The notes under the pieces were generated by a model. That model made no database searches. It saw nothing but the letters and a program-made list of their open reading frames with translations, and had not been told where the DNA came from. Position numbers and translations under genes: made by a program. This document shows positions 1-8,300 of a stretch of DNA of 64,000 nucleotides, piece by piece. Every line of letters begins with the position of its first letter. Position 1 is the stretch's first letter. Source of the DNA: Myxococcales bacterium (GTDB lineage Bacteria; Myxococcota_A; Polyangia; Polyangiales; Polyangiaceae); contig JANYHK010000066.1 in assembly GCA_025359105.1 (NCBI GenBank), positions 22,543 through 86,542 of the forward strand, in the 5' to 3' direction.

Positions 1-1
1 A

Positions 2-304
2 ATGGGGCGCGCGAAGCGCATGAAGGACGGCAAGGACATCCCGCCGGAGTTCCAGCATCTCGCGCTCCGGGGCGAGATCCGCGCGGAGTGGGAGCCGCGC
101 TCGGCCCTCTACAACACCGACGGGCAGGTCTTCTCGGACCTCGGCATCCCGGTCGTCCTCCTCATGGAAAACTACTACATCAGCCGCACCGGCTACCACG
201 ACACGCTCGACACGATGGCGAACATCGATCTGGACTACGCGGCAGCGCTGACCGCCATCGCGATCGAGACGGTCGCCGAGGTGGCATGCCGCGCCGAGGT
301 ATGA
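2..304 (+). CDS. M28-family zinc peptidase, C-terminal fragment (cut by window start)
   Basis: This is the last 100 residues of a protein whose start lies upstream of the window; the methionine at base 2 is probably internal. The visible part matches the end of an M28 (aminopeptidase Y/S type) catalytic domain: a buried strand with GIPVVLLMEN, then the stretch ISRTGYHDTLDT, where the Tyr-His supplies the last zinc ligand and the following Asp-Thr is typical of the family. The remaining helix (DYAAALTAIAIETVAEVA) closes the domain. M28 enzymes remove N-terminal residues from peptides and are usually exported. The family call is good; substrate and export cannot be judged from this fragment. 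Confidence 0.75.
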   Translation: MGRAKRMKDGKDIPPEFQHLALRGEIRAEWEPRSALYNTDGQVFSDLGIPVVLLMENYYISRTGYHDTLDTMANIDLDYAAALTAIAIETVAEVACRAEV

Positions 305-356
305 CAAAAGCGCGGCGAACGGCGATCCGTTCCCGCCGTGGGGCGTAGAGGTCCGA

Positions 357-734
357 ATGAGGCGAATCGTCGTGATCGTGGGGTGGCTGAACGCCGTGTT
401 CGGCCTCGTGGTGGGGCTCCTGGCGGTGGCGAGTCCGGTGGCTGCCGCGGGCGCCTTCAAGGTGTCGGTCGATTCGCCGGCGATGCTGGGCCTCATCCGG
501 ATGTTCGGCGGGCTGCTCGCGTCGAGCGGCATCGTCTCCGCCGTCGTCGCCCGAGACCCCGACGCGCATCCGCTCCTCACACGCGCCTACGCCGCCATCC
601 TCGTCCTCAACGTGGCGGCCGACGGGCTCGTCATCGCGTCGGGGGAGATGCGCTTCGATCAGGTCGCCAGCGGGATGCTCCTCGAGCTGCTCCTCGCCGC
701 CCTCCTCTTCGCCTACCGCCCGCACAAAGCCTGA
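357..734 (+). CDS. Small four-helix membrane protein, function unknown
   Basis: A 125-residue protein with an AGAGG-type ribosome site about six bases before the ATG. Four hydrophobic segments fill most of its length (about residues 4-30, 43-62, 75-95 and 100-120), so it should sit in the inner membrane with very short loops. The layout resembles the small DUF4345-like membrane family, but I see no motif that fixes this. It lies 52 bases after the M28 peptidase and converges with the phosphofructokinase gene. No function can be assigned. Confidence 0.7.
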   Translation: MRRIVVIVGWLNAVFGLVVGLLAVASPVAAAGAFKVSVDSPAMLGLIRMFGGLLASSGIVSAVVARDPDAHPLLTRAYAAILVLNVAADGLVIASGEMRFDQVASGMLLELLLAALLFAYRPHKA

Positions 735-767
735 CGCGCGAGCCCTTCACGCGGCGCCGGTGCCCGC

Positions 768-1862
768 TCACTTCTCGAGGATCGACTCGACCTCGCTGTA
801 CACGCGCTTGCGCCACTGCGCGAGCGGCGAGTCGCCGGCGTGCAGGCGCGCCGTGTCGGCGAGCACCTGATCCAGTGGCGCGGCGACCACGTAAGGATCG
901 TGCTCGACGACCGGCGCGGTCACGCCGGGGCCGACCCAGCCGGCCATGAAGTCCGTCTTCCCCGCCATGAGCTCGCGCACGGCGGCGTTCGCGAGGCGCG
1001 CGCCGAGCAGGCGGTCGAACGCCGTCGGTGAGCCACCGCGCACGACGTGTCCGAGCACGGTGACGCGCGTGTCGACGTCGGGGACGACGGCGCGCATCTT
1101 CTCGTCGACGCGGCGCTTCAGGTCGTTGAGATCCATCTTCACGCCCTCGGACTTGAGGACCAGGACACGCCGCTTGCCGGTGTTGCCGGTGTACGCGTGG
1201 GTCATGGTTTGGACGACCTGGTCGACGATCGCGTCGTCGCTCCTTCCGACCTCGCGGACGAGCACGCAGTCGGCTCCCGCCGCGATGCCGGCGGTCATCG
1301 CGAGGTAGCCCATGTCGCGCCCCATCACCTCGACGAAGAAGGTGCGGCGGTGGGCGGTCGCGGTGTCGAAGATGCGATCGCAGGCCTCGACGATCGTGTT
1401 CATCGCCGTGTCGACGCCGATGGCCATCGAGGTGCACGCGAGATCGTTGTCGATCGACGCCGGGATGCCGGCGACGAGGAGGCGGTTGCCGTCGTGCGTC
1501 GCGGCCCCGGCGAGCGTGCGTGCGCCGGTGAGCGAACCGTTGCCGCCGATGACGAGGAGGGCCGCGATCTTGTGCGCGACGATCTGCGTCCGCGCCGCCG
1601 CCTGACCCTCGGGCGTCGGGAAGACCTTGCTCCGCGCGGTGCCGAGCACCGTTCCGCCGCGTCGCGAGGCCTCGTCGAGCGCGTAGACGTCGAGCGGCAC
1701 GACGCGGCCGGCCATCAGCCCGACGTACCCTTCCTCGACGCCGACGATCTCGAGGCCGAGCTGGGCGCCCACCCGCGCGGCGCCGCGGAGGGCCGCGTTC
1801 ATGCCGGGTGCGTCGCCGCCGGAGGTGAGGAGCGCGAGGCGGTCCCTGGGCTTGAGGCTCAT
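768..1862 (-). CDS. pfkA: 6-phosphofructokinase (PfkA family)
   Basis: A 364-residue phosphofructokinase, somewhat longer than the usual 320 residues of bacterial PfkA because of a C-terminal extension. It phosphorylates fructose 6-phosphate in glycolysis in the cytoplasm. Clear family signatures are the nucleotide loop LTSGGDAPGMNAAL at the N-terminus, RRGGTVLGTARS (substrate arginine), the catalytic stretch GIPASIDNDL with the base Asp, and EVMGRDMGYLA. One key position differs: the Mg/ATP loop normally written GGDGS reads GGNGS (VIGGNGSLTGA), so the metal-coordinating Asp is replaced by Asn. The residue after the loop Gly stays Gly-like, which argues against a pyrophosphate enzyme. The gene starts four bases after the metallophosphoesterase stop, so the two are probably co-transcribed. 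Confidence 0.9.
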   Translation of the reverse strand: MSLKPRDRLALLTSGGDAPGMNAALRGAARVGAQLGLEIVGVEEGYVGLMAGRVVPLDVYALDEASRRGGTVLGTARSKVFPTPEGQAAARTQIVAHKIAALLVIGGNGSLTGARTLAGAATHDGNRLLVAGIPASIDNDLACTSMAIGVDTAMNTIVEACDRIFDTATAHRRTFFVEVMGRDMGYLAMTAGIAAGADCVLVREVGRSDDAIVDQVVQTMTHAYTGNTGKRRVLVLKSEGVKMDLNDLKRRVDEKMRAVVPDVDTRVTVLGHVVRGGSPTAFDRLLGARLANAAVRELMAGKTDFMAGWVGPGVTAPVVEHDPYVVAAPLDQVLADTARLHAGDSPLAQWRKRVYSEVESILEK

Positions 1863-1866
1863 GGGC

Positions 1867-3090
1867 CTACGATAGCCGAGGCCGACTCACCCGGTGCACG
1901 CGAAGCACGCTCTCCTCGGCGGGCACCCCGAGGCGCAGCGGGAAGCCATAGTGGCCCGTCCCGCGATGGACCCACATGCGATCGGTCCCCCGCGCCCAGA
2001 AGCCGTGATCCGGGATCTTGAGCCCGAACAGGCGCAAGAACGTCCACGAGAGGCCGAGGCTCACGAGGCCGACCTGCCCGCCGTGGGTGTGGCCGGAGAG
2101 GACGAGATCCCCCTCCCCCGCCGGCAGGTGCTTGAAGGCGCCCGGATCGTGGAGCAGCACCACGCGGGTCATCCCCGGCTTGCGCGGGTGCTCGGCGCAC
2201 ACGCGCGCGAGGTGCACGTCGCGCCCGCGCCAGACGAAGTCCATGCCGACGAGCTGCACGTGCCCCGCCTCGGTCTCGATCTCGTGCGAGTCGTCGACGA
2301 GGAGCACGATCCCGTTGTGTTCCATCGCGCGCGCCACGACGTGAGGCGCCTCGTGGTCGTGGTTGCCGTGGCACGCGAAGACGCGACCGGGCAGCGCCTG
2401 GAGCGGCTCGAGCGCGCGGAGGAGCAAGTCCGGATCGCTCTGCGATTCCATCGTGAGAAAATCGCCGGTCAAGAGCACCAGGTCCGGCTTCGCGTCCACG
2501 GCGCGCTGGGCGATCCGGCGCAGCCGCGCCACGCTCATGAACGGACCCAGGTGCGGATCGGAGATCTGCACGATGCGCAGGGGCCGCTCCTCGCGCACGT
2601 CACCGCGCGGATGCGGGATCGGCCCGGGGATGTCGTGCTCGTCTTGCCATTGCCCGACGACCAGATCGATCTCCTCGCGCTTCGCGGTCAGCGACTGCAC
2701 GAGCCCCACCGCCGCGAGCGCGTAGGGCAGCCACGGCACCCACGGCGAGAGCCCGGCCGCCGAGAGCACGGCCCACGGCAGCGCGAGCAGCGTGCCGGCG
2801 ACCATGAACGACGCCGGCCAGCTCACGAGCACACGGTAAGGGAGCGAGCGCATCCGCGGGCGTGAGAGCGCGAGGAAATTCAGGTACACCGCGACGTGCA
2901 GCGCCGTGAACAGCGGGAGCACGCGCGCGAACGCGGGCATCATCGCGACCGCAGAGAGCGAGTAGATCCCGAGCAGCACGCCGACGAACGCGGCGAAGGG
3001 GCGCGTCCGGCCGAGCAGCGCCACCGCCACGACCGTGAGCCACCCTCCCAGCGTGAGCGCGACGAACCAGTGCACGTACATGGGATGCAT
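1867..3090 (-). CDS. Membrane-anchored calcineurin-like metallophosphoesterase
   Basis: A 407-residue protein with four to five hydrophobic helices in the first 130 residues followed by a two-metal phosphoesterase domain. All family motifs are present in order: ISDPHLGPF (Asp and His metal ligands), LLTGDFLTM, CHGNHDHEAP and LSGHTHGGQVG. This layout matches the YaeI/YkuE group, whose members cleave phosphoester or pyrophosphate bonds in lipids or cell-surface molecules; the substrate here is unknown. The ATG at 3090 was taken because the base-3093 start is only a TTG directly before it; the next ATG is four codons on. It is followed four bases later by pfkA in the same direction. Confidence 0.87.
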   Translation of the reverse strand: MHPMYVHWFVALTLGGWLTVVAVALLGRTRPFAAFVGVLLGIYSLSAVAMMPAFARVLPLFTALHVAVYLNFLALSRPRMRSLPYRVLVSWPASFMVAGTLLALPWAVLSAAGLSPWVPWLPYALAAVGLVQSLTAKREEIDLVVGQWQDEHDIPGPIPHPRGDVREERPLRIVQISDPHLGPFMSVARLRRIAQRAVDAKPDLVLLTGDFLTMESQSDPDLLLRALEPLQALPGRVFACHGNHDHEAPHVVARAMEHNGIVLLVDDSHEIETEAGHVQLVGMDFVWRGRDVHLARVCAEHPRKPGMTRVVLLHDPGAFKHLPAGEGDLVLSGHTHGGQVGLVSLGLSWTFLRLFGLKIPDHGFWARGTDRMWVHRGTGHYGFPLRLGVPAEESVLRVHRVSRPRLS

Positions 3091-3163
3091 CAAACGGGGA
3101 GCCGGTGTCGTGCTCCGAGGCGCAACGTCCCGCGCGACCGCTCGATTTCCGTAGTCGCGTCGC

Positions 3164-5140
3164 TCACTTCGGGCCGACGACCACAGCTTTGGTCCAGCGC
3201 GGGCTCACGGCGCTTGCAAGCGCGGTCTGTCCCGGCAGCCAGAATGGCGGTGCGCTCGGGTCCAGCGTGCCGCTCTTCGCCTTCTGCTTGTCGACCGCGG
3301 CGATCCACATGTTCTTGCAGAGCGATCGCCCTTGCGGCAGGCACGCCGGAGGCAGCGCGACGCCCGGCGCCATGATGTGGCCGTACGGCCGCTCGCTCGA
3401 GAAGGCCAACCACAGGTACTCGCTCCCGACGGTCGGCGCCCACTGCGGCCACGTCGAGTTGCTGTCCGCGGGACCGCTCGCGTTGGCGAGCTCGGTCGTG
3501 ACGCCGTCGCTGCGCCGGACGACGACGATCCGCCCGCTGCCGTTGATCACGTCGCTCTGCAAACGGATCGGCCACCACCCGGTCGAGCGCGTGAAGGCGA
3601 CGAGCGAGTCGTCCGGCGCGATCTGAGGGAGCACGTTGGTCTCCGTGACGTCGAGCGACGCGCCGAGCTTCGATGGGGTGAGGACCTTCGGCGCGCCCAA
3701 GGTGTACGTGCCCTTCGCGCTGTCCCAGGCGATCGACGCTTCGACGATCGACGAGGCGACCGCGTCGTCGCCGAGATCCCTCACGTACGCCTTCGGGAGC
3801 GGGCTCGCCCCGTCGGGGTTGGCCATCTCGCTGTCGTAGGACGCGAACACGACGAAGCCGCCCGGCGACCAGTCCGGCTGCAGGAGATCCCTCCCGAGCC
3901 CGGCGGGGAACGCGGAGAGCCATGCCGCGAGGTTGCTCCCGAGCTCCGCGCCGGTGTCCGGATCGAGGAGCGCGAGGCGCACGTTTCCAGCGGCGTTCTG
4001 CGCAGCGGTCACGTCGGCCTTCGTCACGAGAACCGCGGCGCCCGTGGTCGCTTCGCTGGGATTGAAGGCCGCGTAGGTCCACTTGGAGCCGGCCGGCACC
4101 TTGGTCCCCGGCTCGATCGCCGCGGCGAAGCTCTTCTTGTCGGCGGCGGCCTTCAGCGTGCCCAGCGCGAAGCCGCCGGTCGTGTACGAGAAGCGCGTCC
4201 CGTCGCGCGAGACGCTGTGGCACGCGACGCACTGCGACGGGCTCCCGGGCGCGAACGCGCTCCCGGTGACCGGCAATACGGCGTTCTTCCCGGCGCCGAC
4301 GTCGAGCACGTGCATCGAGCCGCTGCTCGACTCCCAGTAGTAGATGGCCGAGTCGTCGATGCGATCGGTGGCCACCTTCACGTGCACGGGCGGGGACAGA
4401 TGCAACGACGCGCCGACGCCTTCGACGACGACGGCCATCGTCTTGCCGGCGACGCTCGAGACGATGCTCGCCCACGGCACGACGTCCGCGATGGCCTCGC
4501 GGGTGACCGAGTAGACGTAGACATCGAGCACGTCCGCGGCGGTGAGGTGCACGCGGTAGGCCTTGCTGTCGCCTCCCGGCGTCCACTGGACCTGCATCGG
4601 CGGAATGTTGCTGGGGACGATCACGCCGTCGAGCGGGTACTCGATCTTCGGCGCGTTGGGCGGCGCCGGGTCGATCGGCGCCGTGCCGAACGAGCCCTTC
4701 GTGCCGGGGTCGAAGCCAGCCGGGACGATCTCGCCGGTCAGCTTCGTGTGGACCGTCGCGCTCGCCGTCCCCCCCTGCGCGCTGGCGTAGAGCGTCGACG
4801 TGCCGCCGCGCGTGGCGTTGCCCACCGTTCCCGGCGCCGTCACCGACGCGAGCGTGGGATCGCTCAAGGTGACCGACGCGGTTGCGGTCACGTCGGTCTC
4901 TGCCGGCGCGCCCGCGCCCCTGGCGAACACCTTGAACGCGGCCGTCGTGGAGCCGCCCCCGAGGGTCGCCACGATCGACACATCGGGCGGCTCGACGCGA
5001 AGGACCACGCTTGCCGCGTCACCGGTCGCCGTCGCGTCGTCGGTGCCGCCATCGAACGCCGCCGTGTAGCCGCCGGGCCCTGAGCTCCCGCACCCGAACG
5101 AGATCACCGACAGCGCGAAGCAGATGACCGAAGCTCGCAT
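3164..5140 (-). CDS. Large lipoprotein with Ig-like domain, single c-haem motif and TolB-like repeats
   Basis: A 658-residue exported protein. The start at 5140 gives a short signal peptide ending in ISFGC, a plausible lipidation site; an ATG eight codons upstream would spoil it. Residues about 45-135 are rich in Val/Thr and look like a bacterial Ig-like (Big_2) fold. A CVACHS motif (CxxCH) near the middle could bind one c-type haem or simply be structural. The C-terminal half has repeats of the type seen in TolB/WD40-like propellers (LPQIAPDDSLVAFTRS, WPQWAPTVGSEYLWLAFSS). Proteins of this build are common in Polyangia and are of unknown role. It precedes the metallophosphoesterase by 73 bases. 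Confidence 0.75.
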   Translation of the reverse strand: MRASVICFALSVISFGCGSSGPGGYTAAFDGGTDDATATGDAASVVLRVEPPDVSIVATLGGGSTTAAFKVFARGAGAPAETDVTATASVTLSDPTLASVTAPGTVGNATRGGTSTLYASAQGGTASATVHTKLTGEIVPAGFDPGTKGSFGTAPIDPAPPNAPKIEYPLDGVIVPSNIPPMQVQWTPGGDSKAYRVHLTAADVLDVYVYSVTREAIADVVPWASIVSSVAGKTMAVVVEGVGASLHLSPPVHVKVATDRIDDSAIYYWESSSGSMHVLDVGAGKNAVLPVTGSAFAPGSPSQCVACHSVSRDGTRFSYTTGGFALGTLKAAADKKSFAAAIEPGTKVPAGSKWTYAAFNPSEATTGAAVLVTKADVTAAQNAAGNVRLALLDPDTGAELGSNLAAWLSAFPAGLGRDLLQPDWSPGGFVVFASYDSEMANPDGASPLPKAYVRDLGDDAVASSIVEASIAWDSAKGTYTLGAPKVLTPSKLGASLDVTETNVLPQIAPDDSLVAFTRSTGWWPIRLQSDVINGSGRIVVVRRSDGVTTELANASGPADSNSTWPQWAPTVGSEYLWLAFSSERPYGHIMAPGVALPPACLPQGRSLCKNMWIAAVDKQKAKSGTLDPSAPPFWLPGQTALASAVSPRWTKAVVVGPK

Positions 5141-5217
5141 GGCGACAGCGTACTCCGTTCGCACGGAGCGGGCACGCGACGGCTCAGGCGGCGCGCAAGG
5201 GCACGCGGCGTGGCCGA

Positions 5218-5233
5218 CCCGCGCGCGCGCGGG
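5218..5233. terminator. Perfect 16-bp alternating C/G palindrome
   Basis: CCCGCGCGCGCGCGGG is fully self-complementary and lies between the stop of the RIO kinase gene and the start of the lipoprotein gene, both read leftward. It could end RIO transcription, although no T-run follows, or form Z-DNA because of the alternating C and G. The role is inferred. Confidence 0.35.
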
Positions 5234-5263
5234 AAATCGCGGACCGCGACGGCTGACCGACGA

Positions 5264-6571
5264 TCAGCGAGGCGGAGGCCTCCGGGCGACGATCACTTCG
5301 ATCGGCCGGCCCTCGTCACGGCGTCCTTTGTTCTGCGGCTCGTGCCGGCGCCCCCGGTCGTTGGGGCGGTTCGGCGGAGCGCCACCGCCGCCGCGGCCAC
5401 CACCACCGCCGCCGCCGCCGCCGCCGCCACCACCACCGCCGCCACCGCCACCTGCGTTCGGCGCAGAACCGTGGTTCGGGGGTCGATTCTGCGGCGGGCG
5501 ATCGTGCTGCGATCGGTTCTGGTTCTGCCGCGGGACGTTCGAGCGGTTCTGTTGGTGTTGTGGCGGCCCGTTGTGCGACGGGGGCCTCGGGTGCTGCCCG
5601 TGCCCACCTTGCGGCGGCTGCTGGGGCTGCTGGGGTCGCCCCTGCTGCGGCGGAGGCCCGCGGCGCGGCGGCGCGCTACCCGGCGCAGGATCACGGCGCG
5701 GCGTCCACGCCGACGCCGGAGGCCCGCCGCGCAGGCCGAGCGCCTCGCGCCGCTTGCGCTCGTCGTAATTGGCGTCCTGAACGAGGCCCATCACGTGATC
5801 GGTGTTCACCACGCGGTGGGTCGACCGATGACGCCCGGTGAGCCGCGTGTCCGGCGCGAGCGCGTTCTGCTGGAAGAGGTCCCACATCTCCTCGGCATAA
5901 GGCAGACGCCGCGCGTGAGGGACGAACTGCGCGAGGAAGCGGTGCAGGTTGTCGACGTCGCGGAGGAGGAGCTTCCGCGCGTTGGCGTTGCGCGCCGTGT
6001 CGACCGACTGGGGAAAATCGATGATGACCGGTCCGTCGGCCCCTACGAGCACGTTGAAGTCCGAGAGATCGCCGTGGACGATCCCGGCCGCGAGCATGCG
6101 CACCACCTCGCGGATGAGGCGGTCGTAGATCTCCTGCGCGGCCGCGGCGTCGAACGCGATGTCGGCGAGGCGCGGCGCGGGGTTGCCCTCCGCGTCGGTG
6201 ATGAGCTCCATGATGAGCACGCCGTCGACGAAGTGCCGTGGCTCGGGCACGCGCACGCCGGCCGCGTGCAGCCGGCGGATCATGTCGACCTCGGTCGACT
6301 TCCAAGCGGCCTCGTCCTGCGCGCGGCCGTGCTTGGTGCGCTTGTCCATGGCGCGCTGGTCGCGCGAATTGCGGACCTTGCGCCCCTCGGTGTACTCGGA
6401 GCGGTGCTTGAACGTGCGGTTCTGCGCCTCCTTGTAGACCTTCGCGACGCACGGCACGCCGCCCGACACGACGACGAAGACCTGCGCCTCCTTGCCGCTC
6501 ATCAGAGGGCGCACGACCTCGTCGAGGACGCCGTAGTCGAAGAGGGGAGCGAGTGAATCGGGGATACGCAT
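5264..6571 (-). CDS. RIO-type protein kinase with Pro/Gln- and polyGly-rich tail
   Basis: A 435-residue serine kinase/ATPase of the RIO1-like group. The ATG at 6571 places the kinase at the N-terminus, as expected; the open frame upstream has no kinase features. Visible motifs are MSGKEAQVFVVV (RIO nucleotide loop), the catalytic loop VHGDLSDFNVLV and the metal loop IIDFPQSVD. RIO kinases act in ribosome maturation in archaea and eukaryotes; bacterial roles are poorly known. After about residue 275 the sequence becomes low-complexity: Pro/Gln/His/Asn-rich, then an uninterrupted glycine run, then an Arg-rich end (RGRRHEPQNKGRRD). That tail resembles disordered RNA-binding tails and is unusual for the family. 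Confidence 0.85.
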   Translation of the reverse strand: MRIPDSLAPLFDYGVLDEVVRPLMSGKEAQVFVVVSGGVPCVAKVYKEAQNRTFKHRSEYTEGRKVRNSRDQRAMDKRTKHGRAQDEAAWKSTEVDMIRRLHAAGVRVPEPRHFVDGVLIMELITDAEGNPAPRLADIAFDAAAAQEIYDRLIREVVRMLAAGIVHGDLSDFNVLVGADGPVIIDFPQSVDTARNANARKLLLRDVDNLHRFLAQFVPHARRLPYAEEMWDLFQQNALAPDTRLTGRHRSTHRVVNTDHVMGLVQDANYDERKRREALGLRGGPPASAWTPRRDPAPGSAPPRRGPPPQQGRPQQPQQPPQGGHGQHPRPPSHNGPPQHQQNRSNVPRQNQNRSQHDRPPQNRPPNHGSAPNAGGGGGGGGGGGGGGGGGGGRGGGGAPPNRPNDRGRRHEPQNKGRRDEGRPIEVIVARRPPPR

Positions 6572-6714
6572 GCCGGGGTGGCGGGACCCTACTCGATCCG
6601 GGCGGGCAACGCCTGCTCCATGCGTCGAGAAAAGACGAGCAATCCGCAGCCCAGAAGCGCTGCAGCGCCACGATTGAGGCGGCAAACCCGTTCCCCCTCG
6701 ACTACACTTCCGTC

Positions 6715-6981
6715 GTGAGCGCACCATCGAGGCTAACCACCGAAAACGTCCGAGCATTTCTGGCTCGCCCGTGGAAGGAGCTCGCGACCCTGAAAGAACG
6801 CCATTGGCGGGACGCGCTCCTCGCCGATCCGCTCGCGACGTTCCGCGCCTCGGAGGCCCTCTGGGAGGTGCTCCACGAGCGGGGGCACACGACGAACGAG
6901 GCGGAGCGCCGCGCCGATTTCGAAGCACACCTGCGTCTTCGGGCGTGCCTCGATCGGACGGCGAATGTCCGGCCTCGATGA
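6715..6981 (+). CDS. Small hypothetical protein
   Basis: An 88-residue soluble protein read from a GTG at 6715, divergent from the RIO kinase. It is rich in Trp, His, Arg and Glu (ARPWKELATLKERHWRDAL, ASEALWEVLHERGHTTNEAE) and predicted helical. No domain recognised. The longer open frame from 6553 is not convincing because its first 54 codons look non-coding. A coding-like stretch in another frame directly after it (6966-7027) raises the possibility that the true C-terminus was frame-shifted. Confidence 0.5.
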   Translation: MSAPSRLTTENVRAFLARPWKELATLKERHWRDALLADPLATFRASEALWEVLHERGHTTNEAERRADFEAHLRLRACLDRTANVRPR

Positions 6982-7042
6982 GACGCTCCTCCCCCTCTTC
7001 GAGCAGATCCTGACAGCGAGACGCTAGGACCGCAGCAAGCGA

Positions 7043-8263
7043 TCACGCCGTCGCCGGCAGACGCGCGAAGAGGCGCCACGCCAGCACCATGCCGAGGACG
7101 ACGAGCGTTGCGGCCGCGAAGAACGGAGCCCCAGGGACGTGCGGCACCGCCCCGGCCGGCGCGAACCGCGAGAACAGCCCGGTCGCGAGGATGGGGCCGA
7201 CGATCGCCGTCACGCTCTGTAGACTCGAGAGCGAGCCCTGCAGCTCCCCTTGCTCGGTGGGCCCCACCTGCCGCGTGAGCAGCGCCTGGATCGCCGGCCC
7301 CGCGATGCCACCGAGCGAGAACGGCACGATCAGCGCGTACATCATCCAGCCCTCGGTCGCGAGGCCGAACGCGGTGAAGCCCATGGCGTTGAAGAGGAGC
7401 CCGGCGAGCACGCTCTTTCGCTCCCCGAGGCGCCGCATCGAGACGCGCACGAGGCCCCCCTGGACCACGCCGGTCATGACGCCCACCACCGCGAGCGAGA
7501 TGCCGATCTGCAGCGGTCGCCAGTCGAACTCTGCTTGCGTATAGAGCGCCCACACGGACTGGAGGATCTGCTGCGCGAGGTAGGCGCACAGGAGGGTCCC
7601 GGTGAATCCGAGGAGAATCGGGCTGCGTCCGATGCGACGCAGGGCGCCTAGCGGATTGGCGCGCGCGAGATCGAACGGCCGCCGATGCTCCGGCGCGAGC
7701 GACTCGGGGAGGACGAAGAACCCGTAGGCGAGGTTCAGCATGTTGAGCCCCGCCGCGAGCAGGAACGGCGCGCGCAGGTGCACCGTCGCGAGCAGGCCCC
7801 CCACCGCCGGCCCGAGGATGAAGCCGACGCCGAAGGCGGCGCCGACGAGACCGAAGCTCTGCGCGCGCTTCTCGGCGGGCGTGATGTCGGCGATGTACGC
7901 CGTCGCCGCCGAGAAGCTGGCGCCCGTGATCCCGGCGACGACACGCCCGACGAAGAGCCACGAGAGCGACGGCGCGAACGCGAGGAGCAAGTAGTCGAGC
8001 GCTGCCCCGAGGATGGATACGAGGATGACGGGCCGACGCCCCAGCCTGTCGCTCAGCGCGCCGACGACCGGCGCGAAGAGGAACTGCATCGTCGCGTACG
8101 CCGAGACGAAGACCCCGAAGTAGCGCGAGGCCTCCGCCACGTCCCCCACTACGAAGGTCTGGATGAGGCGCGGCAAGACGGGGATCACGACACCGATCCC
8201 CAGCGTGTCGAGCACGATCACGACGAGGATGAAGGCGACGGTCGCGTTTCGGGTGCGGGCCAC
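7043..8263 (-). CDS. MFS drug/tetracycline-efflux type transporter
   Basis: A 406-residue integral membrane protein with twelve predicted helices, the normal size for DHA1-type efflux carriers. The loop between helices 2 and 3 carries the family signature GALSDRLGRRPVIL, and helix 5 carries GLVGAAFGVGFILGPAVGG (antiporter motif C type), both as in TetA-like proton/drug antiporters. It would export a small hydrophobic compound in exchange for protons at the inner membrane. The start is a GTG at 8263. There is no TetR-type regulator beside it, so substrate and regulation are open. The next leftward gene is more than 400 bases away on the other side of a rightward small gene. Confidence 0.88.
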   Translation of the reverse strand: MARTRNATVAFILVVIVLDTLGIGVVIPVLPRLIQTFVVGDVAEASRYFGVFVSAYATMQFLFAPVVGALSDRLGRRPVILVSILGAALDYLLLAFAPSLSWLFVGRVVAGITGASFSAATAYIADITPAEKRAQSFGLVGAAFGVGFILGPAVGGLLATVHLRAPFLLAAGLNMLNLAYGFFVLPESLAPEHRRPFDLARANPLGALRRIGRSPILLGFTGTLLCAYLAQQILQSVWALYTQAEFDWRPLQIGISLAVVGVMTGVVQGGLVRVSMRRLGERKSVLAGLLFNAMGFTAFGLATEGWMMYALIVPFSLGGIAGPAIQALLTRQVGPTEQGELQGSLSSLQSVTAIVGPILATGLFSRFAPAGAVPHVPGAPFFAAATLVVLGMVLAWRLFARLPATA

Positions 8264-8300
8264 GAGAAGGCGCGCACCCTAACACGACCGCCCTACGCGT

